Notes under the pieces: generated by a model
Told to the model about the DNA's origin: nothing
What the model saw: the letters and a program-made list of their open reading frames with translations, nothing else
Databases searched by the model: none
Shown here: positions 37,244 to 45,765 of the stretch, piece by piece
How the letters are laid out: every line of letters starts with the position of its first letter
How positions within the stretch are numbered: position 1 is the stretch's first letter
Program-made: the position numbers and the translations under genes
From: Pseudomonas sp. PD9R
GTDB lineage: Bacteria > Pseudomonadota > Gammaproteobacteria > Pseudomonadales > Pseudomonadaceae
Reading direction: 5' to 3'
Assembly (NCBI RefSeq): GCF_019200975.1
Contig: NZ_JAHTMR010000020.1
Coordinates: forward strand, 28,335-92,334
Length of the DNA: 64,000 bases

Positions 37244-38179
37244 TTACACTTTGGGGATAAGTGCCCCGGGGATTTGAATCACTCGACTCGCCAAGCGATG
37301 CCCCGCTTCTGCCGCTTCGGCCGGGCTGCTGCCCTTGAGCCGACTGGCCAGGTACGCCGCGCTGAAAGAATCCCCCGCTGCCGTGGTGTCTACCACGCGC
37401 TCGACCTTCTGCGCCGGTACTTCGAAGGACTCGCCGGCACAGCGAATCAGGCAGGCGTCAGCGCCACGCTTGAGCACCACTTCAGGCGTGCCGATCTGCT
37501 CGTAGGCCGCGAACACCGCTTCGCAATCGGAAAAATGGAACAACGCCTGTTCGTCATCGACGGTCAACAACGCCAGATCGACATAAGGCAGCACACTGCG
37601 ATAAGCCGCCCGCGCGTCCTCGACCGTCGCCCAAAGACGTGGCCGGTAGTTGTTGTCGAAGACGATCCGAGCATCGCGCTGCCGGGCTTCAATCAGGGTT
37701 TCCAGTAACTTTTCCCGGCCCTGCACGCCAAGCACCGCCAGAGTGATGCCGCTGAAATACAGCACGTCGTAATCCGGCAGCGCCGCCAGAATCGGCGCGG
37801 CAGCCGGGGTGGTGAAGCAATCACGAACCGCCGCTTCATTGCGCCAGTAGAGAAAACGGCGTTCGCCAGCCGCGTCGGTCTGGATGCAATACAGCCCCGG
37901 CAAACGGCCGGGCAAGCGCTGGACCATCCCCAGGCCGATGTTTTCCTCGGCCCAGCTCTGGCACATGGCATCGCTGAAACTGTCATCGCCCAGGGCGGTG
38001 ACGTAATCCACCGTGCCAGCGGCTCCCAGTTCGCGGGACAGGTAAACCGCGGTGTTCAACGTGTCGCCGCCGAAGCTTTGTTGCAGGCTACCGTCGGCGC
38101 GGTGCTGCAGTTCGATCATGCACTCGCCGATCAGGGCGATGCGCGGGGTGTTGGGGCCCAGGGTGTTGATGGTGTTCAT
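37244..38179 (-). CDS. kdgK: 2-keto-3-deoxygluconate kinase (PfkB family)
   Basis: The 311-aa sugar kinase begins IALIGECMIELQ and has the substrate-binding region FGGDTLNTAVYLSREL and the PfkB C-terminal signature DTTAAGDSFSAAYLASRL (catalytic Asp in AAGD). These fit KdgK, which makes 2-keto-3-deoxy-6-phosphogluconate for the Entner-Doudoroff aldolase. It follows a PLP-dependent deaminase, an IclR regulator and an amino-acid-type ABC importer on the same strand, which suggests the KDG is generated locally. Confidence 0.88.
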   Translation of the reverse strand: MNTINTLGPNTPRIALIGECMIELQHRADGSLQQSFGGDTLNTAVYLSRELGAAGTVDYVTALGDDSFSDAMCQSWAEENIGLGMVQRLPGRLPGLYCIQTDAAGERRFLYWRNEAAVRDCFTTPAAAPILAALPDYDVLYFSGITLAVLGVQGREKLLETLIEARQRDARIVFDNNYRPRLWATVEDARAAYRSVLPYVDLALLTVDDEQALFHFSDCEAVFAAYEQIGTPEVVLKRGADACLIRCAGESFEVPAQKVERVVDTTAAGDSFSAAYLASRLKGSSPAEAAEAGHRLASRVIQIPGALIPKV

Positions 38180-38221
38180 TTATGGAGTCTCTGGTGTTTC
38201 TTTGTTGTCTGGGCGGCCGCC

Positions 38222-38288
38222 TTCACGGGCAAGCCTCGCCCCTACAGGGACCGCGTCGCCTTTTGTAGGAGCGAGGCTAGCCCGCGAA
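38222..38288. repeat. REP pair (GTAGGAGCGAGGC type)
   Basis: TTCACGGGCAAGCCTCGCCC and an inverted partner ending CCCGCGAA lie between the deaminase and kdgK genes. Confidence 0.85.
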
Positions 38289-38309
38289 GGCCGCGTCGCG
38301 GTCTAAACC

Positions 38310-39527
38310 TTAGAAACAGGTTTCCATGTTCTCGATGACGTTCAACTGCTCATCCACCAGACACGCCGTGCGCCATTTGTCGAACGTCAGACACGGGTGC
38401 GAAGTGCCGAACGAAATGATATCGCCCACGCGCAATTCGACCCCAGGTGCCACGGTCATGAACGCATGCTGGTCCATCACCGCCGTCACCTTGCAGGCAC
38501 TCACGTCATCGCCATGCGCCGGCACCACACCCGCCTTGTAACGCAGCAATGGCACCGGCAAACCGGCGTCGTAGGCCACGTCGCGCTTGCCCAGGGCGAT
38601 CACCGCGAAACCCGGTTCCGGCAAAGATTGCACATGCGCCCAGACTTCCAGCGCCGGACGCAAGCCTTCGTTCAGGTCGCTGCGACGGTCGAGCACGCAA
38701 CATTGAGCTTCTTTATAGATGCCATGGTCGTGGGCGACGTAACTACCCGGACGCAGCACACTGAGGAAACGCCCGCCGGCGTTCTGCGACTCGAACTCCT
38801 CGGCAATCAAGTCATACCAGGCCGAACCCGAAGCCGTGATGATCGGCTTGGGAATGGCGAACGCGCCGCTGTCCTGCAACTGCACCGCCAGGCGCACCAA
38901 CGACCCGGCGAATGCGCGAATGCCGCTGACCGCATGATCACCGTGAATCACCCCTTCATAGCCTTCGATCCCGGTCAGTGCCAGCGCCGGTTGCGCAGCG
39001 ATCGCCTTGGCCAGGTCGAGCACTTCCTGTTCGCTGCGGCAACCACAACGGCCACCGACCACGCCGTATTCGATCATCACGTTCAAGCGCACACCACGCG
39101 AGGCGAAGTAAGCCCCCAGGTCTGCAACGTTGTCCGTGTGATCAACCATGCAATAGAAATCGAACGTCGGGTCGGCCAGCAAATCGGCGATCAACGCCAT
39201 GTTCGGCGTGCCAACCAATTGGTTGGCCATCAATACCCGACGCACACCATGGGCATACGCCGCGCGGGTTTGCGTGGCGCTGGCCAGGGTGATACCCCAG
39301 GCGCCGGCGTCCAGTTGGCGGCGAAATAACGCCGGGGTCATGCTGGTTTTGCCGTGGGGCGCGAGCTCGGCGCCGCTGTCGCTGACAAACGCCTGCATCC
39401 AGCGAATGTTGTGCTCCAGCGCTTCACGGTGCAGCACCAGTGCCGGCAGGCTGACGTCACGGACCAGATTGGCGCCGGTTTGGGCCGAGCCCTTTTCCAC
39501 GGCGGCAGTATTTGGGGCAGAAGACAT
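38310..39527 (-). CDS. PLP-dependent amino acid deaminase / D-threonine-aldolase-like (DSD1) enzyme
   Basis: The 405-aa enzyme has a fold-type III (alanine racemase-like) N-terminal barrel with the PLP lysine in APHGKTSM (Lys60). Its C-terminal domain is of the D-serine dehydratase/D-threonine aldolase-like type, with probable metal ligands His377 and Cys379 in GTSHPCLTF. Members use PLP and a divalent metal to dehydrate or cleave D-configured hydroxy amino acids. P. fluorescens is known to have a PLP-dependent D-glucosaminate dehydratase producing 2-keto-3-deoxygluconate, and kdgK is next to this gene, so D-glucosaminate is my favoured substrate (inference). GAGGAG precedes ATG 39527. Confidence 0.82.
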   Translation of the reverse strand: MSSAPNTAAVEKGSAQTGANLVRDVSLPALVLHREALEHNIRWMQAFVSDSGAELAPHGKTSMTPALFRRQLDAGAWGITLASATQTRAAYAHGVRRVLMANQLVGTPNMALIADLLADPTFDFYCMVDHTDNVADLGAYFASRGVRLNVMIEYGVVGGRCGCRSEQEVLDLAKAIAAQPALALTGIEGYEGVIHGDHAVSGIRAFAGSLVRLAVQLQDSGAFAIPKPIITASGSAWYDLIAEEFESQNAGGRFLSVLRPGSYVAHDHGIYKEAQCCVLDRRSDLNEGLRPALEVWAHVQSLPEPGFAVIALGKRDVAYDAGLPVPLLRYKAGVVPAHGDDVSACKVTAVMDQHAFMTVAPGVELRVGDIISFGTSHPCLTFDKWRTACLVDEQLNVIENMETCF

Positions 39528-39566
39528 GTTCGAACTCCTCATCCACGCGGCCACAAGCAGCCGCTG

Positions 39567-40331
39567 TTATTCGTTGATGCGACGGGCCAGGCTGTTCGCA
39601 CTTTCGATCAGCACCCGGCGGTAGTCGTTGTAGTTTTTCTTGGCATCGGCCCGGGGGGCGACGATACACAGGGTCGCAATGGCCACGCCGCCAGGGTCTT
39701 TGACCGGGGCGGCGAAGCAATGGGTAAAGGTGTCGGCGACGCTATCGAAGGAAAAGAAGCCATCGATACCGGCCTGACGAATTTCCTGGAGAAACTGCTC
39801 CAGCGGCAAACGTTCGCCACCAGGCAGGATGAAGTCATCGTGGTCGATCAGGTCGGTGATCGCCTGATCACTCAGGTGCGCCAGCAGTAGACGCCCGGAC
39901 GCCGTCCAGGGGATTGGCGCGTTCTCGCCGATGTCCGAGGAAATGCGGAAATGCCGCTCGCCCTCTTTCATCAATGCCACGGTGTATTTGCGCCCGTTGA
40001 GCAGGCACATCTGTGCGGTTTCATGGGTCTGGCTGACGATTTCCTGCAAGGCATGATCGGCCTCGCGAGTCAGGTCGAAATGACGCAAATGCGCCTGCCC
40101 GAGAAAGTACAGCTGACGGCCGAGGTAGACGTGACCGTCCTTGCCGACCGGTTCCAGAATCCGTCGTTCCAGCAGCGAAGCGACCAGTTCGTAGACCGTG
40201 GATTTGGGGCTGCCGATGCCACTGGCAATTTCATTCGGGCGCAGCGGCTGGCCGATCTCCTTAAGGAAATCGAGGATATCGAACGCCCGGTCCAGACCGC
40301 GAGCCCGGCGCTTGATCGTGTCTTCGGTCAT
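39567..40331 (-). CDS. IclR-family transcriptional regulator
   Basis: The 254-aa protein has an N-terminal winged helix (RAFDILDFLKEIGQPLRPNEIASGIGSPKSTVYELVASL) and the C-terminal IclR effector domain (GENAPIPWTASGRLLLAHL and GGVAIATLCIVAP). It lies between the RidA and deaminase genes on the same strand and probably controls this catabolic locus. I chose MTEDTIKRR (ATG 40331), preceded by GGGAA. ATG 40346 is an alternative, and a longer frame from 40412 is encoded by a REP element and rejected. Confidence 0.9.
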   Translation of the reverse strand: MTEDTIKRRARGLDRAFDILDFLKEIGQPLRPNEIASGIGSPKSTVYELVASLLERRILEPVGKDGHVYLGRQLYFLGQAHLRHFDLTREADHALQEIVSQTHETAQMCLLNGRKYTVALMKEGERHFRISSDIGENAPIPWTASGRLLLAHLSDQAITDLIDHDDFILPGGERLPLEQFLQEIRQAGIDGFFSFDSVADTFTHCFAAPVKDPGGVAIATLCIVAPRADAKKNYNDYRRVLIESANSLARRINE

Positions 40332-40358
40332 GTCAGTAGTTCCCATACAAATTCGCCC

Positions 40359-40450
40359 TGTAGGAGCTGCCGCAGGCTGCGATCTTTTGATCTTGCCTTT
40401 GAGGCACCTCAAAAAACGCCAAAAGATCGCAGCCTTCGGCAGCGCCTACA
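40359..40450. repeat. REPIN (GTAGGAGCTGCCGCAGG type)
   Basis: An inverted REP pair lies between the RidA-family gene and the IclR regulator, immediately upstream of the regulator start, so it may insulate the importer-RidA transcript from it. Confidence 0.9.
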
Positions 40451-40464
40451 AGAGCCACCGCGGA

Positions 40465-40854
40465 TCAGGCCTTTTTCTTGTACGCGATGCAGTCGATCTC
40501 GACCTTGCAGTCGACCATCATGTTCGCCTGCACGCAGGCCCGGGCCGGTGCGTGTTCGGGTTTGAAATACTCGGAGAAGACCTTGTTGAAACTGGTGAAA
40601 TCCCGCGGGTCTTCCAGCCACACGCCAGCACGCACCACATCTTCCAGGCCATAACCGGCCTCTTCGAGAATCGCGATCAGATTCTTCATGGTCTGGTGGG
40701 TCTGTTCGACAATGCCGCCAGTAATGATCTCGCCGTCCAACGCCGGCACTTGCCCGGAAACGTGCAGCCAGCCATCGGCTTCAACGGCGCGGGCGAAAGG
40801 GCGAGGGGCGCCGCCAGCGGCGGTGCTGCCGGTGCCGTAACGAGTAATGCTCAT
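40465..40854 (-). CDS. RidA-family (YjgF) enamine/imine deaminase-like protein
   Basis: The 129-aa protein has the RidA fold signature, with APARACVQANMMVDCKVEIDCIA near the C-terminus including the Arg that binds the carboxylate of enamine substrates. RidA proteins hydrolyse reactive 2-aminoacrylate-type enamines released by PLP dehydratases, which fits the PLP deaminase two genes downstream. AGGAG lies before ATG 40854. It follows the ABC ATPase gene on the same strand. Confidence 0.9.
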   Translation of the reverse strand: MSITRYGTGSTAAGGAPRPFARAVEADGWLHVSGQVPALDGEIITGGIVEQTHQTMKNLIAILEEAGYGLEDVVRAGVWLEDPRDFTSFNKVFSEYFKPEHAPARACVQANMMVDCKVEIDCIAYKKKA

Positions 40855-40883
40855 GAGTGTTTCTCCTGATTGAAAATGAAAGT

Positions 40884-41678
40884 TTAAAAGCGCGTGTTCT
40901 TGAGAAATTCCGCCAGTCGCGGCGATTTCGGGTGTTCGAACAGTTCCTTGGGTGGCCCCTGCTCTTCGATGCGCCCTTGGTTCATGAACACGATTTTGTC
41001 CGAGACTTCGAACGCAAAACGCATTTCGTGGGTGACCAGCAGCATGGTCATGCCTTCGTCGGCCAGGCCCTTGATCACACTGAGTACTTCGCCGACCAGC
41101 TCCGGGTCGAGGGCCGAAGTGACTTCGTCGAACAGCATCAGGCTCGGGTTCATCGCAATCGCCCGGGCAATCGCCACGCGCTGCTGCTGACCGCCGGACA
41201 ACTGGCCCGGGAAGTGATCGCGGCGTTCCAGCAAGCCGACACGTTCCAGCCATTTTTCCGCCAAGGCCACCGCCTCGTCCTTGTGCAGTTTTTTCACCTT
41301 GAGCAAGCCCAGGGTGACGTTCTGCAACGCGGTGAGATGCGGAAACAGGTTGAACTGCTGGAACGCCATGCCGGTCATGGCGCGATGACGGGCAATGACT
41401 TTTTCCGGGTGACGAATGCGTTTGCCGTTGACCTCGTCATAGCCGATGGATTCGCCGTCGAGCATGATCTGCCCGCCCTGGAATTCTTCGAGCATGTTCA
41501 CGCAGCGCAGCAGCGTGGTCTTGCCCGAGCCGCTGGAGCCGATCAGCGTGACCACGTTGCCGCGCTGCATGGTCAGGTCGACGCCCTTGAGCACTTCGAG
41601 CTGGTCGTAACGCTTGTGCAGGCCACGAATGTCCAGCAGGGGTTGGCCGTTTTGTGCATTGGTTTGAGTCTGAGTCAT
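40884..41678 (-). CDS. Amino-acid-type ABC transporter, ATP-binding protein
   Basis: The 264-aa ATPase has Walker A GSSGSGKTT (about residues 46-54), the polar-amino-acid transporter feature FNLFPHLTALQNV, signature LSGGQQQRV and Walker B LMLFDEVTSALD with H-loop VTHEM. It overlaps the upstream permease gene by four bases. It energises the importer formed with the two permeases and the binding protein upstream. Confidence 0.93.
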   Translation of the reverse strand: MTQTQTNAQNGQPLLDIRGLHKRYDQLEVLKGVDLTMQRGNVVTLIGSSGSGKTTLLRCVNMLEEFQGGQIMLDGESIGYDEVNGKRIRHPEKVIARHRAMTGMAFQQFNLFPHLTALQNVTLGLLKVKKLHKDEAVALAEKWLERVGLLERRDHFPGQLSGGQQQRVAIARAIAMNPSLMLFDEVTSALDPELVGEVLSVIKGLADEGMTMLLVTHEMRFAFEVSDKIVFMNQGRIEEQGPPKELFEHPKSPRLAEFLKNTRF

Positions 41679-42337
41679 GGCAAAGCCACCCGCTTTTCAA
41701 TGTGCCGGCCGAGTAATTCGATGCCGTAGTTGATGACGAAAAACAGAAAACCGGCGAACAGGTAAAACTCCAGGGTCATGAAGGTCCGGGCGATGATCTG
41801 CTGGGTGCTGAGCAGCAACTCGGCCACGCCGATCACCGACAGCAGTGTCGAGGCCTTGACGATCTCGGTGGACGAGTTGACCCAGGTCGGCAGGATCTGC
41901 CGCAGCGCCTGGGGAAGCAGCACATAACCGAGCGCCTGATAGAACGTCAGGCCGATGGCCTTGCTCGCTTCCATCTGCCCACGCGGCAATGCTTGCAACG
42001 CACCGCGCACGATCTCAGCGACGTGGGAACCGCAGAACAACGTCAGGCCCAATGCACCGGCCTGGAACGCGCTGATCTGCCAGCCCAGTGCCGGCGCCAT
42101 ATAGAAGCAGGCCAGCACCAGCACAAAAACCGGCGTACCGCGAATCACGTCGACGTAAAAACGAAACGGTGCGCGCATCCAGAATTTGCCGTAGGTCAGT
42201 ACCAGACCCGCGAAAACGCCGATCACCGTTCCGAGCAAAATCGCCAGCGCCGAACACTGCACGGTCGTCAGGAAGCCTTGCCACAGCACTTCCCGGGCGA
42301 CCCACAACTCATGCAACCAACTGGGGGATTCGTACAT
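41675..42337 (-). CDS. Amino-acid-type ABC transporter, permease
   Basis: The 220-aa HisM/GlnP-type permease has the family start QGFLTTVQCSALAILLG and the coupling loop ALQALPRGQMEASKAIGLT. Several membrane spans are present. It sits between the second permease (nine bases upstream) and the ATPase gene (overlap). Confidence 0.92.
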   Translation of the reverse strand: MYESPSWLHELWVAREVLWQGFLTTVQCSALAILLGTVIGVFAGLVLTYGKFWMRAPFRFYVDVIRGTPVFVLVLACFYMAPALGWQISAFQAGALGLTLFCGSHVAEIVRGALQALPRGQMEASKAIGLTFYQALGYVLLPQALRQILPTWVNSSTEIVKASTLLSVIGVAELLLSTQQIIARTFMTLEFYLFAGFLFFVINYGIELLGRHIEKRVALP

Positions 42338-42346
42338 GGAGGGCTC

Positions 42347-43009
42347 CTATCGGCGGATCGCCAGACGCTGTTCGAGGTAACGCAGCATCATGGCAATGAG
42401 GTAACAGGCCGCAACATAGAGCGCTGTGGTCACCAGCCAGGTTTCAATCACCCGGTAGCTTTCGACATTGATCTTGCGCGCGTAGTAGGTCAGCTCCGGC
42501 ACGGCAATCGCCGCCGCCAGCGAGGTGTCCTTGAACAGCGAAATGAAGTTGTTCGACAACGCTGGCAGTACATTGCGCAGCATCACCGGCACGGTGACGT
42601 AGGCCTTGACCTGCCACTCGCCCAGACCGATCGCCAGCCCGGCTTCACGCTGGCCCTTGGGAATGCTCAACAGCCCGCCACGGAACACTTCGGTCAGGTA
42701 GGCCCCGGCGTACAACGACAAGGTGATGATGAACGAGGGAATTTTATCCAGACGAATCCCCAGGCTCGGCAATGCAAAGTAGATCAACAGAATCAACACC
42801 AGAATCGGCGTGTTACGAATCACCGTGACATACACCGATGCCAGCACCCGCAATGCGCGGTGCTTCGACAGCAAAGCAAACGCCATCAGCAGGCCGATCA
42901 CGCAGCCAATGGCGATCGACACCAGTGCCAGTTCAAGGCCCAGACCGAGCCCCGCCAGCAAGGTGTCGAAATCGCGCCATACGGCGGCAAAGTTCAACTG
43001 ATAGTTCAT
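42347..43009 (-). CDS. Amino-acid-type ABC transporter, permease
   Basis: This second 220-aa permease has GLGLGLELALVSIAIGCVIG at the N-terminus and the loop GGLLSIPKGQREAGLAIGLG that contacts the ATPase. The two permeases are similar in size and fold and would form a heterodimer. The gene lies about 50 bases after the binding protein. Confidence 0.92.
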   Translation of the reverse strand: MNYQLNFAAVWRDFDTLLAGLGLGLELALVSIAIGCVIGLLMAFALLSKHRALRVLASVYVTVIRNTPILVLILLIYFALPSLGIRLDKIPSFIITLSLYAGAYLTEVFRGGLLSIPKGQREAGLAIGLGEWQVKAYVTVPVMLRNVLPALSNNFISLFKDTSLAAAIAVPELTYYARKINVESYRVIETWLVTTALYVAACYLIAMMLRYLEQRLAIRR

Positions 43010-43061
43010 GGTCGGCAGTACCTTGAACAGGGCGATTCAGAACCGCCCCGTTCTCACGGGG

Positions 43062-43910
43062 TCATTTGAATTCGACGGGGAAACCGATAGCCGGGGACGG
43101 CAGATCGACGCCAAACCATTTTTTGAACGACGCTGCGTAGGTCGGGAACTCAACGCCGGTCATGGCTTCATGCAAAGTGGTGTTGACGAAGTTCAGCCAG
43201 TCCTGATCGCCACGCTTGACTGCGCAGGCATAGGTCTGCGGACTCCAGGCGTAGGCCGGGCTGCGATAGCGGCCTGGGTTCTGCACCATCAAGTATTTCA
43301 CCGAAGACTGGTCGGTGGCCGCTGCATCGGCACGGCCCGAGTTCACGGCCTGGTACATCAAATCAACGCTGTCGTACTGATCGACCTTGGCCTTGGGCAG
43401 CGCCTGGTGCACCAACTCTTCGGCATACACGTTTTGCAGCACCGCCACGGTCAAGCTATCACCGGCGGTTTTCATGTCGTCGATTTCCTTGTATTTGCTG
43501 TTGGCCGGCAACAGCAGGCCGACGCCTTCGCGGTAGTACGGCAGGGTGAACGCCACTTGCTGAGCGCGGCTGGCGGTGACGGTGATGAATTGGCAACTGA
43601 TGTCGACCTTGTCGGTCAGCAGGTTGGGAATCCGCGCATCGGACGACTGCACCACGTACTCGACCTTGTCCGGGTCATTGAACAGACCCTTGGCAATCAT
43701 GTGCCCGATATCGATATCGAAACCCTGCAACTTGCCATCTGCGCCCTGGAAGTGCCACGGCGCATTGGTGCTGCCAGTGCCTACAATCAATTTGCCACGG
43801 GCCAGAACGCTATCGAGCTTGCTGTCCGCCGCCTGGGCCACGCCCACGGCAGCAGCAGAAGCTGCGAATAGAAAAACACACGCTTTGAACAAGGAAGGTC
43901 GGCGATGCAT
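43062..43910 (-). CDS. Amino-acid-type ABC transporter, periplasmic binding protein
   Basis: The 282-aa protein has a signal peptide (MHRRPSLFKACVFLFAASAAAVGVAQA) and the SBP_bac_3 pattern KLIVGTGSTNAPWHF and GFDIDIGHMIAKGL. It captures the imported substrate; context suggests a polar or amino-sugar acid. The ATG at 43910 has GGAG nine bases upstream; a GTG three codons earlier is also possible. It is the first gene of the minus-strand locus. Confidence 0.9.
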   Translation of the reverse strand: MHRRPSLFKACVFLFAASAAAVGVAQAADSKLDSVLARGKLIVGTGSTNAPWHFQGADGKLQGFDIDIGHMIAKGLFNDPDKVEYVVQSSDARIPNLLTDKVDISCQFITVTASRAQQVAFTLPYYREGVGLLLPANSKYKEIDDMKTAGDSLTVAVLQNVYAEELVHQALPKAKVDQYDSVDLMYQAVNSGRADAAATDQSSVKYLMVQNPGRYRSPAYAWSPQTYACAVKRGDQDWLNFVNTTLHEAMTGVEFPTYAASFKKWFGVDLPSPAIGFPVEFK

Positions 43911-43935
43911 GGCAAGCACTCCAGGGTGATGTAAA

Positions 43936-43951
43936 TTCCGCTATACCGGAA
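43936..43951. promoter_or_regulatory. Candidate operator upstream of the ABC importer
   Basis: TTCCG-N6-CGGAA forms an inverted repeat 26 bases before the binding-protein start codon, overlapping a TATAGC sequence that could be a -10 element. It would suit the IclR regulator of this locus. It is predicted only. Confidence 0.35.
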
Positions 43952-44177
43952 CCAGGTATGTAACAACGGAATAGACAGCAGAAAGTGTGCCACAGGATGT
44001 GGAGGGAATGTGGGGGAGATTGAAAATTGTTTTGAATCAAATGGATGCGTGAAACCGCGAAAGGGTGTTACGAAAGGTGTGAGTTTGAAAACGCTACCGA
44101 AGGCTACGGATGGCGAGTATCAAGTTCACAATGGGTGCGTAAGTGTTCCTGAAATGATCAAGTGAAGTTCTAACGGC

Positions 44178-44458
44178 CTAGCGTGCGTCGGCATCTTTGT
44201 ACACATCTCCTCATCTCTCTTTCCTACTGCTATCACCGTAACAATCAGCACCTCGTCTGCAACCCGATAAACCATTCGATAACCAGCACTACGCAACTTG
44301 ATCTTGTAAGCATTTCCAAGCCCGCTCAGTCGATCAGCCGGAACGTGTAGATGTACAAGTCGCTCCTGAAGCTTCTTTCTAAACCGGTCCTACAGGTTCC
44401 CGCCCAACTTCCTCCACTCCTTCCAGGTCTTTTCCGAGAACTCCAGCTCATAGGTCAT
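44178..44458 (-). pseudogene. relE-type toxin gene, inactivated
   Basis: On the minus strand from ATG 44458 the frame reads MTYELEFSEKTWKEWRKLGG, typical of RelE toxins, then meets an in-frame TAG at 44390-44392 (codon 23). After it the RelE sequence continues (KKLQERLVHLHVPADRLSGL, then GNAYKIKLRSAGYRMVYRV). It then slips frame near GKRDEE; the shifted frame ends VYKDADAR-stop at 44178. A nonsense mutation and a small deletion therefore destroy the toxin. The start overlaps the antitoxin remnant, as in intact relBE operons. Confidence 0.8.
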
Positions 44459-44516
44459 CAATCGAAACCTTTATGGTCGGGTCGTTTTCTCGTTCTTTAC
44501 AAAGCCCAGCCGGCAT
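44448..44516 (-). pseudogene. relB/dinJ-type antitoxin remnant (C-terminal end)
   Basis: Upstream of and overlapping the relE remnant is a short frame ending ENDPTIKVSIDDL-stop, like the C-terminus of RelB/DinJ antitoxins, whose stop normally overlaps the toxin start. The DNA-binding N-terminal part is missing, so the antitoxin gene is truncated. Confidence 0.65.
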
Positions 44517-44610
44517 TGGACAACCCTTGGTTCGACTGCTTTATTCAATGTTCAAGTGATAACCGGTCTTAACAGCCTCATCACCGACGTGTGTAGTCCC
44601 AGGAGGGTTC

Positions 44611-45765
44611 ATGTCCTTCAAAGTTATGATGGTTTTCGGCACCCGTCCGGAAGCTATCAAGATGGCACCCTTGGCGCGGGTCCTGCGTAATTGGCCGGGT
44701 ATCAATCTGAATATCTGCTCCACCGGCCAGCACCGGGAAATGCTCAAGCAGGTGCTTGATTCCTTTGAGTTGACGGTAGATGAAGACCTGCAAGTGATGA
44801 CACAGGGCCAGACGCTCAATGGCCTTTCCGAACAACTGCTCAAGCACCTCGACCAGGCTTATGAACGGGTGCACCCGGATATTGTGCTGGTTCATGGCGA
44901 CACCACCACCAGCTTCATCGCCGCCCTCGCCGCCTTCAATCGCCACTTGCCCATCGGTCACGTCGAGGCGGGCCTGCGCACGGGTAACTTGCGTGCGCCG
45001 TGGCCGGAAGAAGCCAATCGACACCTGACCGGGGTCATCGCCGACCTGCATTTTGCGCCGACCACCAAATCCGAAGACAACCTGCTGCGCGAAGGCGTGC
45101 CCAAAGCCAACATCGAAGTCACCGGCAACACGGTGATCGATGCACTGGTGTGGATGCGCAACCATCAACAGGAAACCCATTGGCACCCTGCCGCCGATTC
45201 AGCGCTGGCAATACACGACGACGAGCGACGACTGGTGTTGATCACCGGGCACCGCCGGGAAAATTTCGGCGGAGGTTTCCGCAACATCTGCCTCGCATTG
45301 GCCACCCTCGCCGAGCGCTACCCGGACGTGCAGTTCGTCTACCCGGTGCACCTCAACCCGCAAGTGCAGAAGGCGGTGTACAGCGTGCTGTCAGACCAGC
45401 ACAACATCTACCTGGTACCACCGCAGGATTATCAGCATTTCGTCTGGCTGATGGACCGCTCGTATTTCATCCTCACCGACTCCGGTGGCATTCAGGAAGA
45501 AGCCCCCGCCATCGGCAAACCGCTGCTGGTATTGCGCGATGTCACCGAGCGGCCTTCGGTGCTCGAAGGCGGCACCGTGCTGCTGGTAGGAACCGACACC
45601 GACCGTATCGTCAAAGAGGCCAGCCTGTTGCTGGATGACGACGACACCTTCCAGCGCATGAGCCGTGTTCACAGCCCCTACGGCGACGGGCACGCCAGCG
45701 AACGCATCGCCAACCGACTCTGCGCCTGGCTGAAACACCGCTCGGTGGCGGGAAAGCCGGTATGA
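44611..45765 (+). CDS. wecB: UDP-N-acetylglucosamine 2-epimerase
   Basis: The 384-aa enzyme interconverts UDP-GlcNAc and UDP-ManNAc. Family motifs are VMMVFGTRPEAIKMAPL at the N-terminus, VHGDTTTS, GHVEAGLRTG, ITGHRRENFG and LTDSGGIQEEAP. CAGGAGGG precedes the ATG. Its stop codon overlaps the nfrB start (ATGA). In E. coli the WecB-type epimerase (NfrC) is needed for phage N4 infection together with NfrA and NfrB, which explains why it heads this operon. Confidence 0.93.
   Translation: MSFKVMMVFGTRPEAIKMAPLARVLRNWPGINLNICSTGQHREMLKQVLDSFELTVDEDLQVMTQGQTLNGLSEQLLKHLDQAYERVHPDIVLVHGDTTTSFIAALAAFNRHLPIGHVEAGLRTGNLRAPWPEEANRHLTGVIADLHFAPTTKSEDNLLREGVPKANIEVTGNTVIDALVWMRNHQQETHWHPAADSALAIHDDERRLVLITGHRRENFGGGFRNICLALATLAERYPDVQFVYPVHLNPQVQKAVYSVLSDQHNIYLVPPQDYQHFVWLMDRSYFILTDSGGIQEEAPAIGKPLLVLRDVTERPSVLEGGTVLLVGTDTDRIVKEASLLLDDDDTFQRMSRVHSPYGDGHASERIANRLCAWLKHRSVAGKPV

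Noticed and set aside
40332..40412. N-terminal extension of the IclR regulator
   Set aside because: The extra residues are encoded by the REPIN just upstream, and the family start fits MTEDTIKRR at 40331.
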